Under the pieces are notes generated by a model. That model had not been told where the DNA came from and ran no database searches. It worked only from the letters and a program-made list of their open reading frames with translations. Position numbers and translations under genes: made by a program. Shown here in pieces: positions 46,701-58,086 of a stretch of DNA of 64,000 nt; the stretch's first letter is position 1; every line of letters begins with the position of its first letter. Location: the NCBI RefSeq assembly GCF_003590335.1, contig NZ_MIET01000071.1, positions 1-64,000 of the forward strand, in the 5' to 3' direction. Source of the stretch: Pseudoalteromonas sp. MSK9-3. Its GTDB lineage: Bacteria > Pseudomonadota > Gammaproteobacteria > Enterobacterales > Alteromonadaceae.

Positions 46701-48683
46701 TTACTCATCAAAAGGCATAAAGCCGTCTTCTGGTGACGGGGCAGTTCGGTTACTTTTTGTAGCCGCTCGACGTCGTTTTGTATTGGCTCTTTCATTGCTC
46801 AACTTGAAGTAACTGACCGTGGCTCTTATATCCCCAGTTTGGTCTTGCACCATTTTGGCGGTAGATGCTAGCTCTTCAGATGCTGAGGCATTTTGCTGAG
46901 CTATTTCGTCGAGTTGAGAGACCGTGCGGTTTATTTCAACCACACTGGTACTTTGCTCTGTAGAGGCTGCGGTGATCTCTTGGACTAAATCGGCGGTTTT
47001 ACCGATATTTGGCACCATTCGGTCTAACATGCCGCCAGCGTGTTGGGCTATTTTTACGCTATTATCCGCTAGGGTACTAATATCTTGCGCCGCGACTTGA
47101 GAGCGCTCTGCAAGTTTACGCACTTCATCTGCCACGACTGCAAAGCCTTTTCCATGTTCACCTGCTCTGGCAGCCTCAATTGCTGCGTTGAGAGCGAGTA
47201 GATTGGTTTTATAGGCAATATCTTCAATAATACCAATTTTTTCAGCAATTTGTGTCATAGCGATAACGGTATCTTTCACTGCTTGCCCGCCATCGTTGGC
47301 TTCACTGCTAGACTGCTTGGCAATGTCATTGGTCATGGTTGAGTTCTCGGTATTCATAGAAATTGATGAACTCATTTGCTCTAACGAGGCGGAGGTTTCT
47401 TCGACACTTGCGGCAAGTTGGTTCGAGGTAGAGCTCAACATACGAGAGGTTGTACTGACTTCGTTTGTGCTGTGCGCGATAGACTCAACAGATTCCTGTA
47501 TATCAAGGAGAATATTTTGCAGTCGCTCTATAAAGCCGTTGAAGCTGCGCGCTGTTTTTCCTATTTCATCATTGCCAAAGTCAGGAATTCGGCGGGTAAG
47601 ATCACCTTCACCAGAGCGTAAATCTTCTGCGGCATCAGCAAGAGCATTAATTGGAATAACAATACCATTAATCAAAAATGCGGCAGTTGCGGCTGCTAAT
47701 ATAATCGCAACGAGTAGCAAGGCCCATACTAAAGAAATACTTTCTTGGGCTGCTGCAATCAGCGATGCCAATGAATTATTACCTTCATCGATAGCTTCGT
47801 TTGATATTGCTTCAAGTAGGTCTTCAATTTTACTAAACACTTCGTGTTCAAGTCGGTCAATATCGTGTGCTGCCTGAATTTTCATTCGAGGGTCGTAGAG
47901 CGCAAAGATTTCTTTACCGCCGTTATAAAGCTCTAAATACATGCGCTCTACTTCAGAAATACTTTTAATTTCTTGCGGTTTACGCTCTAAAGGCTTTATA
48001 TCAGCTAAAAAGCCTGAAAATGTTCTGGCATCTTTTTCGAAAGCGGTATCAGCGCCTACGCCTCCTCGCATGTAAGCGTTTAAAGAACTCATCATGTCTC
48101 CTTGTTCATCAATCAGCTCTAAGTAATATCGAACACCGGGTAAGTCGTCATTAACTACTTCTTTGAAATCACCGCTGCTCCCAGCATCAGCGACTTCTTC
48201 TTCTTTTAACGTATCGAGGAGTTGCTCTAAGGGCTCGGCAAACTCTTTGTTCAAATAGTCGTATTTGTCTGTTGCTTTTTGCTCTAGTTGCGGGTCAAAA
48301 CGTGAGAATATTAAGTCTTGGCTTTCATTTGAATAGCGGCTGAGTAAATCTTCAAGTTGACGGATAAGGCCAGGATCTATGGTGTTAAGGCGCTTTAAAT
48401 CTTCTAAGTAGTTAATAAACTCATTATGGTTGTCTCTAAAATCCTCACTTTCATCGGCTTCGCCTGATATATACTCCAGTACATTACTGTTCATATCACC
48501 CAGTTCATCGAGCATATTTAAGGCGTATATCGTTTCTGGAATATTGTTCTCGCCAACTTTGACAGCAAACTCTTCAATACTACCGTTTTTGATTTGCACT
48601 GATACAGCAATGACAAGTAGCAGTAACCCCATTGTAAACATCGCAAAAATGATTTTATTGCGAATGGTTAAGTTCTTAAACAT
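46701..48683 (-). CDS. Methyl-accepting chemotaxis protein with duplicated sensor region
   Basis: This is a 660-residue receptor. Membrane segments are at about 9-27 and 310-333. The periplasmic part holds two related helical repeats (about 40-145 and 175-290). The repeats share an L-x-x-x-D-E-x-G-D-M-x-S pattern, then F..FL.D+K.L, and later a DP+ motif. A HAMP domain ([23 protein letters not shown]) and a signalling domain with the hairpin tip [23 protein letters not shown] region follow. The C-terminus is basic and lacks a CheR-docking pentapeptide. It is the only MCP in the operon, so it is the probable dedicated sensor. Confidence 0.9.
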   Translation of the reverse strand: MFKNLTIRNKIIFAMFTMGLLLLVIAVSVQIKNGSIEEFAVKVGENNIPETIYALNMLDELGDMNSNVLEYISGEADESEDFRDNHNEFINYLEDLKRLNTIDPGLIRQLEDLLSRYSNESQDLIFSRFDPQLEQKATDKYDYLNKEFAEPLEQLLDTLKEEEVADAGSSGDFKEVVNDDLPGVRYYLELIDEQGDMMSSLNAYMRGGVGADTAFEKDARTFSGFLADIKPLERKPQEIKSISEVERMYLELYNGGKEIFALYDPRMKIQAAHDIDRLEHEVFSKIEDLLEAISNEAIDEGNNSLASLIAAAQESISLVWALLLVAIILAAATAAFLINGIVIPINALADAAEDLRSGEGDLTRRIPDFGNDEIGKTARSFNGFIERLQNILLDIQESVESIAHSTNEVSTTSRMLSSTSNQLAASVEETSASLEQMSSSISMNTENSTMTNDIAKQSSSEANDGGQAVKDTVIAMTQIAEKIGIIEDIAYKTNLLALNAAIEAARAGEHGKGFAVVADEVRKLAERSQVAAQDISTLADNSVKIAQHAGGMLDRMVPNIGKTADLVQEITAASTEQSTSVVEINRTVSQLDEIAQQNASASEELASTAKMVQDQTGDIRATVSYFKLSNERANTKRRRAATKSNRTAPSPEDGFMPFDE

Positions 48684-48703
48684 GGTTTATCTCCGATAAC
48701 ATG

Positions 48704-50824
48704 TTATTGCTTAAATTCCAGCGTTTCATACACAGCAATGGCTGATTTTATTAAGGCAGATACATCGAGAATAATGGCGACGTCACCACTGCCAAGTATG
48801 GTAGCTCCACTAATACATTTGAGACCCTCAAAAAGCCTTCCTAACGGCTTTACTACCGTTTGAAATTCTCCTTTGAGAGAATCTACGACCAGTCCAGCAC
48901 GTAATGTACCAAACTGAACAATAACTAAAGACTCTCTGGTGTGCGCGATACGTTCTTCAATCCCAAAGAGGGCGCGCAAGCGTATAAAGGGCAAGACCTC
49001 AGTGCGAAGGTTTATATAGCTTTTATCTTGAATGTCTTGTTCTGCAACGACTTCATGTAATTCTAAACACTCAACGACGGTATCAAGTGGGATCACATAA
49101 TTGTCGTTATGAACGGAAAACATAAACCCATCAATAATTGATAAGGTCAGTGGTAAGCGAATTAAAATAGTTGATCCCACACCCGGTTCACTTTCAACCT
49201 CGACACTGCCTCGTAAGCTTTCAATGTTTCGTTTTACGACATCCATCCCAACACCACGACCAGAGATGTTAGTGATGTTTTCAGCAGTGGTGAAACCCGG
49301 TGCAAATATCAGTAAATTAATTTCTTTATCTGGCAGTGATTGTTCAGCACTGATCAGGCCTTTTTCAGTGGCTCGCTTTAGAATTTTGGCTTTGTCGAGG
49401 CCACAACCATCATCGCTTATTTCTATAACAATAGAACCAGAGTCATGATAGGCCTTTAATTTTAGATGTCCGGGTACTGATTTGTTGTTGGCTAATCGAA
49501 CATGTGGCGGTTCTATACCATGATCAATTGCATTGCGTATAATATGCATGAGTGGATCGCTGACTTTTTCTACAAATGTTTTGTCCAGTTCGGTATCAGC
49601 ACCTTCAATGGTCAGTTCGACCTCTTTGCCTAACTCTTGCGATATATCACGTACTACACGCTTAAATTTATTGAATGTTTCTCCAATCTGTACCATGCGT
49701 AACTTTAATGAACTATCGCGAATGTTTTCAACCAGCCTCTCTAATAACGCCATTGCTTCAATGAGTGTTTCATTGCCTGTTTCATGAGCGAGTAAATTGG
49801 TTCTAGCACCTGTTATTACCATTTCTCCGACTTGATCAATGAGTCGATCTAATTTAAGCGCTTCAACACGTAATGTTTTACTTTGGTGAAGTTTGGTGTG
49901 CGTTATAGAAGGAGATCCCGCTGTTGATTGAGTTGGCTCTGGGTCTTGTATATAGTCTTTGTTATCTGCGATGGCTTTGAGAACAGTGTCGTCAATACTG
50001 TTTGTGTTACGTAGCATATTTAAGATATCAGCCACATCGCCAAATTCATAACACGCTGCTTTCAAGTCTGGAAAGTGGGCTTTGGGTGCCAATATTTTGA
50101 TGATTGCTTCGGTTTTTATGAAATCAAAAATGTCAGCAATTTCGGACTCGCTCTTGTTAGATGCAAAACATAAATGGAACGATAAGTAGTTACTTTCGGG
50201 GTCAAACATGTCCGTTGTGTTGAGCGTTTTGGTATAGGTATTAACGTGCAGGTCAATAACTTCTTTTGACAAAAAGTTTATAAAAGCAAAGGGATCTAAC
50301 CCATTGCGGTATACGTTCTCATTAGGGATAAAAAATATGTGCCATAACGTGTTGTTGGCTCTGTTGTGTGGAGCTTGTGTGGTCGGTTGTATCTCACTAG
50401 GCATAGCGTGTGAATGTGGGTCATCCAAGTAGTCATTGAATATCGCAGCTAAATCTTTGGCCTTATTTTTCGTGTGTGAGTCTACTTCACTCTCTTGTGC
50501 TGATAGAACCACCAATGTTTCTATAACATCGCGGCTGCTCAACAAAGCAGATATAAGTCGGTTGTCGAGCGTAATAGTGCCTAGCCTGATTTCATCAAGC
50601 GTTGTTTCAACCAGATGTGTAAGGTCCACAATACGTGTAAAACCAAAAATGCCAGCGCTGCCTTTTATGGTATGAATTGCACGAAAGATACTATTGATGA
50701 CTTCTGATTTTTGTTCATCGATCAGACTGGTCTCTAGCTCTAACAACCCATCTTCCATATCTTGAAGGAGTTCTTTAGATTCAGAAACAAATGTAGAGAC
50801 CGCGGCGGACAAATCTATAGACAT
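48704..50824 (-). CDS. cheA: Chemotaxis histidine kinase CheA
   Basis: This is a 706-residue kinase. The N-terminal Hpt domain has phospho-accepting His51 in FRAIHTIKGSAG. A middle region of about 200 residues without an obvious P2 match is followed by the dimerisation helices (GEMVITGARTNLL), the ATP-binding domain (HIIRNAIDHGIEPP, EISDDGCGLD, GRGVGMDVVK) and the CheW-like P5 domain (DGFMFSVHNDNYVIPLD). It has no fused receiver; a separate CheY is encoded two genes upstream. Its start overlaps the STAS gene by 10 bases. Confidence 0.94.
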   Translation of the reverse strand: MSIDLSAAVSTFVSESKELLQDMEDGLLELETSLIDEQKSEVINSIFRAIHTIKGSAGIFGFTRIVDLTHLVETTLDEIRLGTITLDNRLISALLSSRDVIETLVVLSAQESEVDSHTKNKAKDLAAIFNDYLDDPHSHAMPSEIQPTTQAPHNRANNTLWHIFFIPNENVYRNGLDPFAFINFLSKEVIDLHVNTYTKTLNTTDMFDPESNYLSFHLCFASNKSESEIADIFDFIKTEAIIKILAPKAHFPDLKAACYEFGDVADILNMLRNTNSIDDTVLKAIADNKDYIQDPEPTQSTAGSPSITHTKLHQSKTLRVEALKLDRLIDQVGEMVITGARTNLLAHETGNETLIEAMALLERLVENIRDSSLKLRMVQIGETFNKFKRVVRDISQELGKEVELTIEGADTELDKTFVEKVSDPLMHIIRNAIDHGIEPPHVRLANNKSVPGHLKLKAYHDSGSIVIEISDDGCGLDKAKILKRATEKGLISAEQSLPDKEINLLIFAPGFTTAENITNISGRGVGMDVVKRNIESLRGSVEVESEPGVGSTILIRLPLTLSIIDGFMFSVHNDNYVIPLDTVVECLELHEVVAEQDIQDKSYINLRTEVLPFIRLRALFGIEERIAHTRESLVIVQFGTLRAGLVVDSLKGEFQTVVKPLGRLFEGLKCISGATILGSGDVAIILDVSALIKSAIAVYETLEFKQ

Positions 50825-51114
50825 TCTGAGCCTCCAGAATCAGCTAGAACTAGCAGGCAGACTCCAAGCATATCAAATTTGGCTTTTACCAATTCACTTT
50901 GGGCAACATCGGTCACTTGTTTATTATGTTTCACGCAGTGATCAAGCATCCACAAAGCAAGCTGTAATCCTGCCGAATCTATTTCTGTAATTTGGCTTAA
51001 ATTAAATGCAACGACATCGTGTGAGCTTAAGTACTGTTTTAACTCATTGTGTGTGTCGGCGACTTCATAAATAGTCAACTCACTTGGAAACTGAAAGCTT
51101 ACGGGCTCGGTCAT
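50815..51114 (-). CDS. STAS-domain protein (anti-sigma-antagonist-like)
   Basis: This is a 99-residue single STAS domain. The phosphorylatable position is Ser47 in ITEIDSAGLQLALW, the consensus D-S-A-G. STAS proteins in alternative chemosensory clusters act as partner switches or as CheA/CheW-linked modulators; no cognate serine kinase is in the window. It overlaps cheA by 10 bases. Confidence 0.87.
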   Translation of the reverse strand: MTEPVSFQFPSELTIYEVADTHNELKQYLSSHDVVAFNLSQITEIDSAGLQLALWMLDHCVKHNKQVTDVAQSELVKAKFDMLGVCLLVLADSGGSECL

Positions 51115-51122
51115 GAGGCTAC

Positions 51123-51491
51123 CTACATACTTAAAAGCTTAGCCACAGCTTGAAGCATCTGTGCTGGTTTAAACGGTTTAACCATCCAAGCTTTGGCGCC
51201 GGCTTTTTTACCTTCTTCCATCATATGCTGTTGGTTTTCTGTGGTCAGCATAATCACAGGCGTAAACTTATATTGCGCTATTTGTTTGGCTTGTTTTACA
51301 AATTCAATACCGTTCATGTTTGGCATGTTCACATCACTAATGATCAGATGTATTTTTAAGCCAGTGAGTTTTGATAATGCATCTTTACCATCGCATGCTT
51401 CAATAATGGTATATCCCGCGCCACTGAGTGCAATGTTAACGACTTGGCGTAGAGAGTCAGAGTCATCCACGATCAAAATTGTTTTACTCAT
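51123..51491 (-). CDS. cheY: CheY-like single-domain response regulator
   Basis: This is a 122-residue receiver domain. It has the acidic pocket DD at 9-10, phospho-acceptor Asp53 (HLIISDVNMPNMNG), the conserved Thr in VIMLTTENQ and Lys in WMVKPFKP. It is the probable phosphorylation target of the operon's CheA and a probable substrate for the membrane-anchored CheZ-like protein encoded 9 bases upstream. Confidence 0.92.
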   Translation of the reverse strand: MSKTILIVDDSDSLRQVVNIALSGAGYTIIEACDGKDALSKLTGLKIHLIISDVNMPNMNGIEFVKQAKQIAQYKFTPVIMLTTENQQHMMEEGKKAGAKAWMVKPFKPAQMLQAVAKLLSM

Positions 51492-51500
51492 TTAAGTTCC

Positions 51501-52502
51501 TCACAAAAAAGTTATATCGTCGACTCGTTTTCCCTGGTCGTCAGATAAAATGGCCTTTTGTTCATTCGTCGCTGCTGTTGTTTGTAACGCGCTATGGATC
51601 CGTTGGTAATTAAATTTGGAATGGGCATTACGCTTTTTATCTGTAATAAAACACGCTAGTTCGTCCTTTATGATGGTTAGCACTGAGATAGTACTATTTT
51701 GAATTTGGTCAACGCGGTCCTGAAATTGTAATTCGATTAGGATATCGTCAAGGGTGTTTTTGATACCATCTGGACTTTCGTTGCTATCTAACGTCTGCTC
51801 TGGGAGGGATGTTTTTTTTATGAGCGCAAGAATTTCATCGCCAATGCTCGTCATTAGCGTTTTATAATTACCCAAAACCTTCTCGCGGTGGGCTGCTTTT
51901 TGTTGCGCTATACTCACTAAATCCTCTATTTCCCTATCTAATACTTCGAGCGTAGTATTAAATTTTTGCTGATGCTCTTGAGAAAGACCGTGAGCAATAT
52001 TGGTTTTTAGCGATTGCAATGCGTTGTTGATAGTTGCTATGTTTTGTAAATCAATCGTAATATTGTCGTGGTCGACTAGGGTGATATTTTCAAGTTGTTC
52101 AAGCCATTTTGTCTGTTTCTGAGCAAGGGCGATGGTGAAGTGATTTTGCTTTGATGGATCTGCTGAGACGTTTAAGTGATTTAAACATGCAACGATATGA
52201 GAGAACTTTGCTGTTATATTGATCACAGCATGATGAGTTTGTTCACGTGCACATATAACTTGTTCAATAAGCTGAGGAATAATAACGGTACTGAGTTGTT
52301 CTAAAGAGCTTAGGTCGTTTTGTATTTCTTGTTTGTGGTTATTGTTAGCAGAAGTTTGCTTATGCATTTTGCTTAAAGAAATGTCCGATACCACAATAAT
52401 ACCTACAATTATCCAACTTAATGCACTCATCCCACCTAATAAAAAAATTAGTGGTATAACGACAATATGACTTAAATACTGCATTAAGTATGGTTTTGGC
52501 AT
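51501..52502 (-). CDS. Membrane-anchored CheZ-like protein (candidate CheY phosphatase)
   Basis: This is a 333-residue protein. One or two N-terminal membrane helices (about 10-42) are followed by a long helical region. ELQFQDRVDQIQNS (257-270) aligns with the CheZ active-site helix: Asp262 and Gln266 have the same D-x-x-x-Q spacing as the CheZ catalytic residues in FQDLTGQ. The C-terminus VDDITFL (327-333) resembles the CheY-binding tail of CheZ, and a linker separates the two. No catalytic assay can be inferred; the residue match is what I see. It is the first gene of the operon, directly before cheY. It could alternatively be a receptor-like coiled-coil protein. Confidence 0.62.
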   Translation of the reverse strand: MPKPYLMQYLSHIVVIPLIFLLGGMSALSWIIVGIIVVSDISLSKMHKQTSANNNHKQEIQNDLSSLEQLSTVIIPQLIEQVICAREQTHHAVINITAKFSHIVACLNHLNVSADPSKQNHFTIALAQKQTKWLEQLENITLVDHDNITIDLQNIATINNALQSLKTNIAHGLSQEHQQKFNTTLEVLDREIEDLVSIAQQKAAHREKVLGNYKTLMTSIGDEILALIKKTSLPEQTLDSNESPDGIKNTLDDILIELQFQDRVDQIQNSTISVLTIIKDELACFITDKKRNAHSKFNYQRIHSALQTTAATNEQKAILSDDQGKRVDDITFL

Positions 52503-52659
52503 AACTTAGGCCGAGAGTGTTAACAACACCTATAAGCCTAGTAAAGTATAAATATTGTGCAAAATGAAATTCTGTTAAATATATGGTGCCGTTTTGGTTG
52601 CAAGTAACTAGCCAAACCCTTACATTAATGTGATTAAATTAGCATTAAGAAGTAATACT

Positions 52660-53097
52660 ATGAGCGAACAACAGCAGCCTGAACTAACAGAAGAACAAAA
52701 GCAGCAACGAGACATTCAGTGGCAAAGAGAGTGTTTCCAAAATGCTCAAAAGCATTTAGCCGAGAAAGGCATTATTCCAAATACTGTGATTGATAAAGAC
52801 AGTCGGTTTTTAGCGCCTTTGTGCGCCGTATGGAAAATGAAGGCACAAAACGGTAAAACGTATTGGGTTATAACGGGTCAGTTACCAACAGACCATGTTG
52901 ACGTTGTTGCGGCCACGAGTGCACGTGCAGTGATGAAACATTTCTCATATCAGTGGCAATTAAAAGCAGATGCTATTTTAGCCAATGCGGGGCATGACCA
53001 ATCTCAAGTTCAATTTGCAAACTTGCTAATTAGCCGTGCCCATGGTCTTTATGATATAGCTGAAAATGACCAGTTATGGCTTAATGAAGCATCGTAA
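52660..53097 (+). CDS. DUF4826-like protein
   Basis: This is a 145-residue soluble protein beginning MSEQQQPELTEEQKQQRD, with RFLAPLCAVWKMKAQNGKTYWVITGQLPTDH-type central sequence and a helical C-terminus. It matches my recollection of the DUF4826 family of marine gammaproteobacteria; function unknown. ATG 52660 is chosen as the first Met of the hydrophilic domain; an upstream ATG at 52630 adds 10 residues. Its last codons overlap the convergent GNAT gene by 17 bases. Confidence 0.62.
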   Translation: MSEQQQPELTEEQKQQRDIQWQRECFQNAQKHLAEKGIIPNTVIDKDSRFLAPLCAVWKMKAQNGKTYWVITGQLPTDHVDVVAATSARAVMKHFSYQWQLKADAILANAGHDQSQVQFANLLISRAHGLYDIAENDQLWLNEAS

Positions 53098-53539
53098 ATG
53101 GATCGGTTTTAAATGAGGAAATAGGGCACTTGAGCTTTTGTCTCGGGATCCCTGCCTCCATAAACACACAGCCTTGTTTTAAAAAACCATTTTCAACAAA
53201 ACTGGGGACTTCTTGTAATACACAATTAACGAATATATCGTGTAAACCTTTTTCTTTCGCTAGGTGAACGAGATAATTTAACAGGGAACTATAAGCTGAG
53301 CGATTTCGATGGGCTTGTAGAAGGGCTATTCGACTTATTAAACCGTCAGGACATAATCGACCTGTGCCTACCGGTTCATCTTGGTCATCACTAATAATGA
53401 CGTGTTCTGAGTGTGAGTCTAATCCATCAAATTCAACTTCCATTGGCATATGAAATTCATAGACAAAGACGCGCTCTCTTATTTGCTTTAATTGCTTTTG
53501 GGTTTGGTACCAATTGACTCTGTCGACGTGATAATTCAT
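53081..53539 (-). CDS. GNAT family acetyltransferase (ElaA/YjcF-like)
   Basis: This is a 152-residue protein with a GNAT layout: IRERVFVYEFHMPMEVEFDG, then HVIISDDQDEPVGTGRLCPD, SRIALLQAHRNRSAYSSLL and a C-terminal FVENGFLKQGCVFMEAGIPR. The order R-x-x-V-F-x-x-E and D-E-D/G-L-D is that of the YjcF/ElaA group. The acetyl-CoA loop is degenerate (AHRNRSAYSS instead of Q/RxxGxG/A). The substrate is unknown. It ends inside the 3' end of the DUF4826-like gene. Confidence 0.75.
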   Translation of the reverse strand: MNYHVDRVNWYQTQKQLKQIRERVFVYEFHMPMEVEFDGLDSHSEHVIISDDQDEPVGTGRLCPDGLISRIALLQAHRNRSAYSSLLNYLVHLAKEKGLHDIFVNCVLQEVPSFVENGFLKQGCVFMEAGIPRQKLKCPISSFKTDPFTMLH

Positions 53540-53574
53540 GATTCCTCCGCAAAGTACAAAAACAACGGCTTTAG

Positions 53575-53640
53575 CCTGCTTGCTGAGTGCGAACAGCTAC
53601 GCTAATCTACCGTGGTAGATTAGCTAAACTCAAAAGCAGG
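53575..53640. repeat. Large nested palindrome downstream of roxA
   Basis: The core GCTAATCTACC (53601-53611) pairs perfectly with GGTAGATTAGC (53614-53624). Outer segments also pair: CCTGCTT (53575-53581) with AAGCAGG (53634-53640), and GAGT (53585-53588) with ACTC (53628-53631). No T-run follows, so it is not a classic terminator. It could be a REP-like or cruciform element. Confidence 0.6.
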
Positions 53641-53678
53641 GGAAACCTTTGATCTGTATACAACGACGTACTACTAGA

Positions 53679-54833
53679 TCAGTCATCTTCTTGTAAGAAA
53701 TACGTTCCTTCATTAAATAGTTTAGTTAACATTTGTGCAAATTCAATACAGTTTAATGAATCTTCTATTTCAGAGCCTGAAAAGTGAGGTAAATCAGTCA
53801 GTAATTTAACGGATTCTAAATGTTTTGCCGCCAGAGAATAGTTCTCTCCGTTAACACTTATTACTATCGACGCAGGCAAAACTTGATAAATTGCACGAAC
53901 ACCACCCGCACGTTCTATTACTTCGCTCTCGCTGACGTATGTCGCTAGATCTTGAGTTGATAAAGGAGGGTCAAGTGGCGCTAGATCCATATCATGTTTG
54001 GGTTGACTGAGCATGGCACCAAGCCAGTGTTTTAGCTGCTCAGGGTCGTTTAGTGCATCTTGCATAAGAGTTTGAATCTGAACAACCTCTTGAGCCGTCA
54101 GTTCGCCCTTTGAGTCACGAATAGACAAAGTTGGGTCAGAATAACGCGTGAGACCTTTCTCAGAGTCAATTAAGTGGTCAGCAAAACCAGACAAGAAATC
54201 TTTCTGATCTGGGGCCCTAAAGCCAACAGAATAATTTAACGCATTTTCTAGTGCATAGCCTTCATGGGGGCACCCTGGCGGGATATATAAAATATCGCCA
54301 GGTTCTAGCACGGCATCAATAGTGGCATCAAATTGCTCTACTTGAAGCAGGCTTTTATTTTGCGCAAATTGTTTGAGGTTTACATCAGGCAAACCGACAC
54401 GCCAGTGACGTTTACCTTGGCCTTGAATAATAAACACGTCATATTGATCTAGGTGTGGTCCAACACCACCATGAGGTGTTGAGTAGCTGACCATCAAATC
54501 ATCAATGCGCCAATTAGGTATAAACCTGAATGGTTCGAGTAGCTGCGCAGCAATAGGGTGCCAGTGGTCAACAGCTTGAACAAGCAGGGTACTATGCTGC
54601 TCTGTTAACTTACTGAAGTCTTCGAATGGCCCATGATAAGATTGCCAATCATTTTTATGATTAGTGATTAAACGTGACTCTATGCTCTCTTCCATTGCGA
54701 GTCCTGCAAGCTCTTCGGGCTCAATAGGATCTTCAAAGTTAGTAAAGCCACCTTTGATCAGTAAAGGACGTTTTTGCCAATATTGTGAGAGAAACTCGGC
54801 GTGGCTCAGTTGATTAATTGTCAATTCGTACAT
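53679..54833 (-). CDS. roxA: Ribosomal protein uL16 arginine hydroxylase (RoxA/YcfD)
   Basis: This is a 384-residue Fe(II)/2-oxoglutarate JmjC-type oxygenase. The iron-binding motif is GPHLDQYDVF (His127, Asp129), and the third ligand is the His in PGCPHEGYAL. The N-terminus (FLSQYWQKRPLLIKG) and the C-terminal winged-helix region are normal for the family. RoxA hydroxylates an arginine of ribosomal protein L16. It follows purB in the same direction after a terminator; the E. coli homologue is in the same neighbourhood. Confidence 0.9.
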   Translation of the reverse strand: MYELTINQLSHAEFLSQYWQKRPLLIKGGFTNFEDPIEPEELAGLAMEESIESRLITNHKNDWQSYHGPFEDFSKLTEQHSTLLVQAVDHWHPIAAQLLEPFRFIPNWRIDDLMVSYSTPHGGVGPHLDQYDVFIIQGQGKRHWRVGLPDVNLKQFAQNKSLLQVEQFDATIDAVLEPGDILYIPPGCPHEGYALENALNYSVGFRAPDQKDFLSGFADHLIDSEKGLTRYSDPTLSIRDSKGELTAQEVVQIQTLMQDALNDPEQLKHWLGAMLSQPKHDMDLAPLDPPLSTQDLATYVSESEVIERAGGVRAIYQVLPASIVISVNGENYSLAAKHLESVKLLTDLPHFSGSEIEDSLNCIEFAQMLTKLFNEGTYFLQEDD

Positions 54834-54844
54834 GGTTTTTCCAT

Positions 54845-54875
54845 AAAAAAAGCGAAAGAGGAACTCTTTCGCTTT
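54845..54875 (-). terminator. Terminator after purB
   Basis: AAAGCGAAAGAG (54849-54860) pairs perfectly with CTCTTTCGCTTT (54864-54875). On the minus strand it is followed by a T-run (complement of the A-run from 54845). It begins about 20 bases after the purB stop. Confidence 0.9.
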
Positions 54876-54896
54876 AAGATTTAACTTACGAGCGAG

Positions 54897-56903
<2,007 letters not shown>

Positions 56904-56904
<1 letters not shown>

Positions 56905-58004
56905 TACTTGATCACCGAGTCGATAATACCGCCGCCTAAACAGACATCATTTAAATAAAATACTGCAGATTGCCCAGGTGTTACGGCTTTTTGTGGTTCG
57001 TCGAATAATACACGAGCAAGTCCATCTTGACCCACTAGTAAGGTACAGGCGATATCAGTTTGACGATAGCGTGTTTTGACTGTACAACGTAACGTTCCCT
57101 GAGGGCCTACGCGGTCTACCCAATGCAGTTGATCAGCATTTAAGCCATTACTAAATAGGCGAGGGTGATCTTTACCTTGGCCAACGACTAATACATTGCG
57201 TGCAATATCTTTGTCTACAACGTACCAAGGTTCTCCGTTGCCTTCTTTCATACCGCCAATTAATAAGCCTTTACGTTGGCCTAATGTGTGATACATCAAC
57301 CCTTCGTGGTCGCCGACTTCTAAACCGTCAGTGTCTTCAATCTTACCAGGCTGTGCTGGTAAAAACTTTTGTAAAAAATCTTTGAATTTACGCTCACCGA
57401 TGAAGCAAATTCCTGTACTGTCTTTTTTGTCATGGGTGATTAAGTCTTGCTCTTCAGCTATACGACGTACTTCAGGTTTTTCAATTTCGCCAACAGGGAA
57501 GAGTGTTTGTGCGATATGTTCGTGGCTTAACGTGTACAAGAAGTAGCTTTGATCTTTGTTGTCATCAAGCCCGCGACACATAACAAACTTTCCATCACGC
57601 TCTTCACGCTGCACATAATGTCCAGTTGCAATATAGTCTGCGCCAAGTGCTTGTGCGGCAAATTCTAAAAATGCTTTAAATTTGATTTCTTTGTTACACA
57701 TAATATCGGGATTAGGTGTACGGCCCGCTTTGTATTCTTCGAGGAAGTATTCAAATACGTTATCCCAATATTCCGCTGCAAAATTAACAGTATGAAGCTC
57801 GATACCGAGTTTATCGCACACAGCTTGCGCGTCTTTTAAATCCTCGGCAGCAGCACAATATTCATCATTGTCATCTTCTTCCCAGTTTTTCATGAACAGG
57901 CCTTCAACTTGATACCCCTGTTCTTTTAAAAGGTAAGCTGAAACTGAAGAATCAACACCGCCGGACATACCAACGATGACTTTAATGTGACTATTATCGC
58001 TCAT
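56904..58004 (-). CDS. mnmA: tRNA-specific 2-thiouridylase MnmA
   Basis: This is a 366-residue enzyme that thiolates U34 of tRNAs for Lys, Glu and Gln. The ATP-pyrophosphatase PP-loop is [15 protein letters not shown]. The catalytic cysteines lie in [11 protein letters not shown] and [13 protein letters not shown]. The C-terminal beta-barrel domain is complete ([13 protein letters not shown] through VCLGGGII). It is the first clear gene of the mnmA-hflD-purB unit. Confidence 0.96.
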
Positions 58005-58086
58005 AATTTTTGCTGTAAATCTATGTGATTTTGAAAGGCCGTGATTATAGCATGCAAATGCGGGTGGCTAAAAGTCGAGATGAAAG

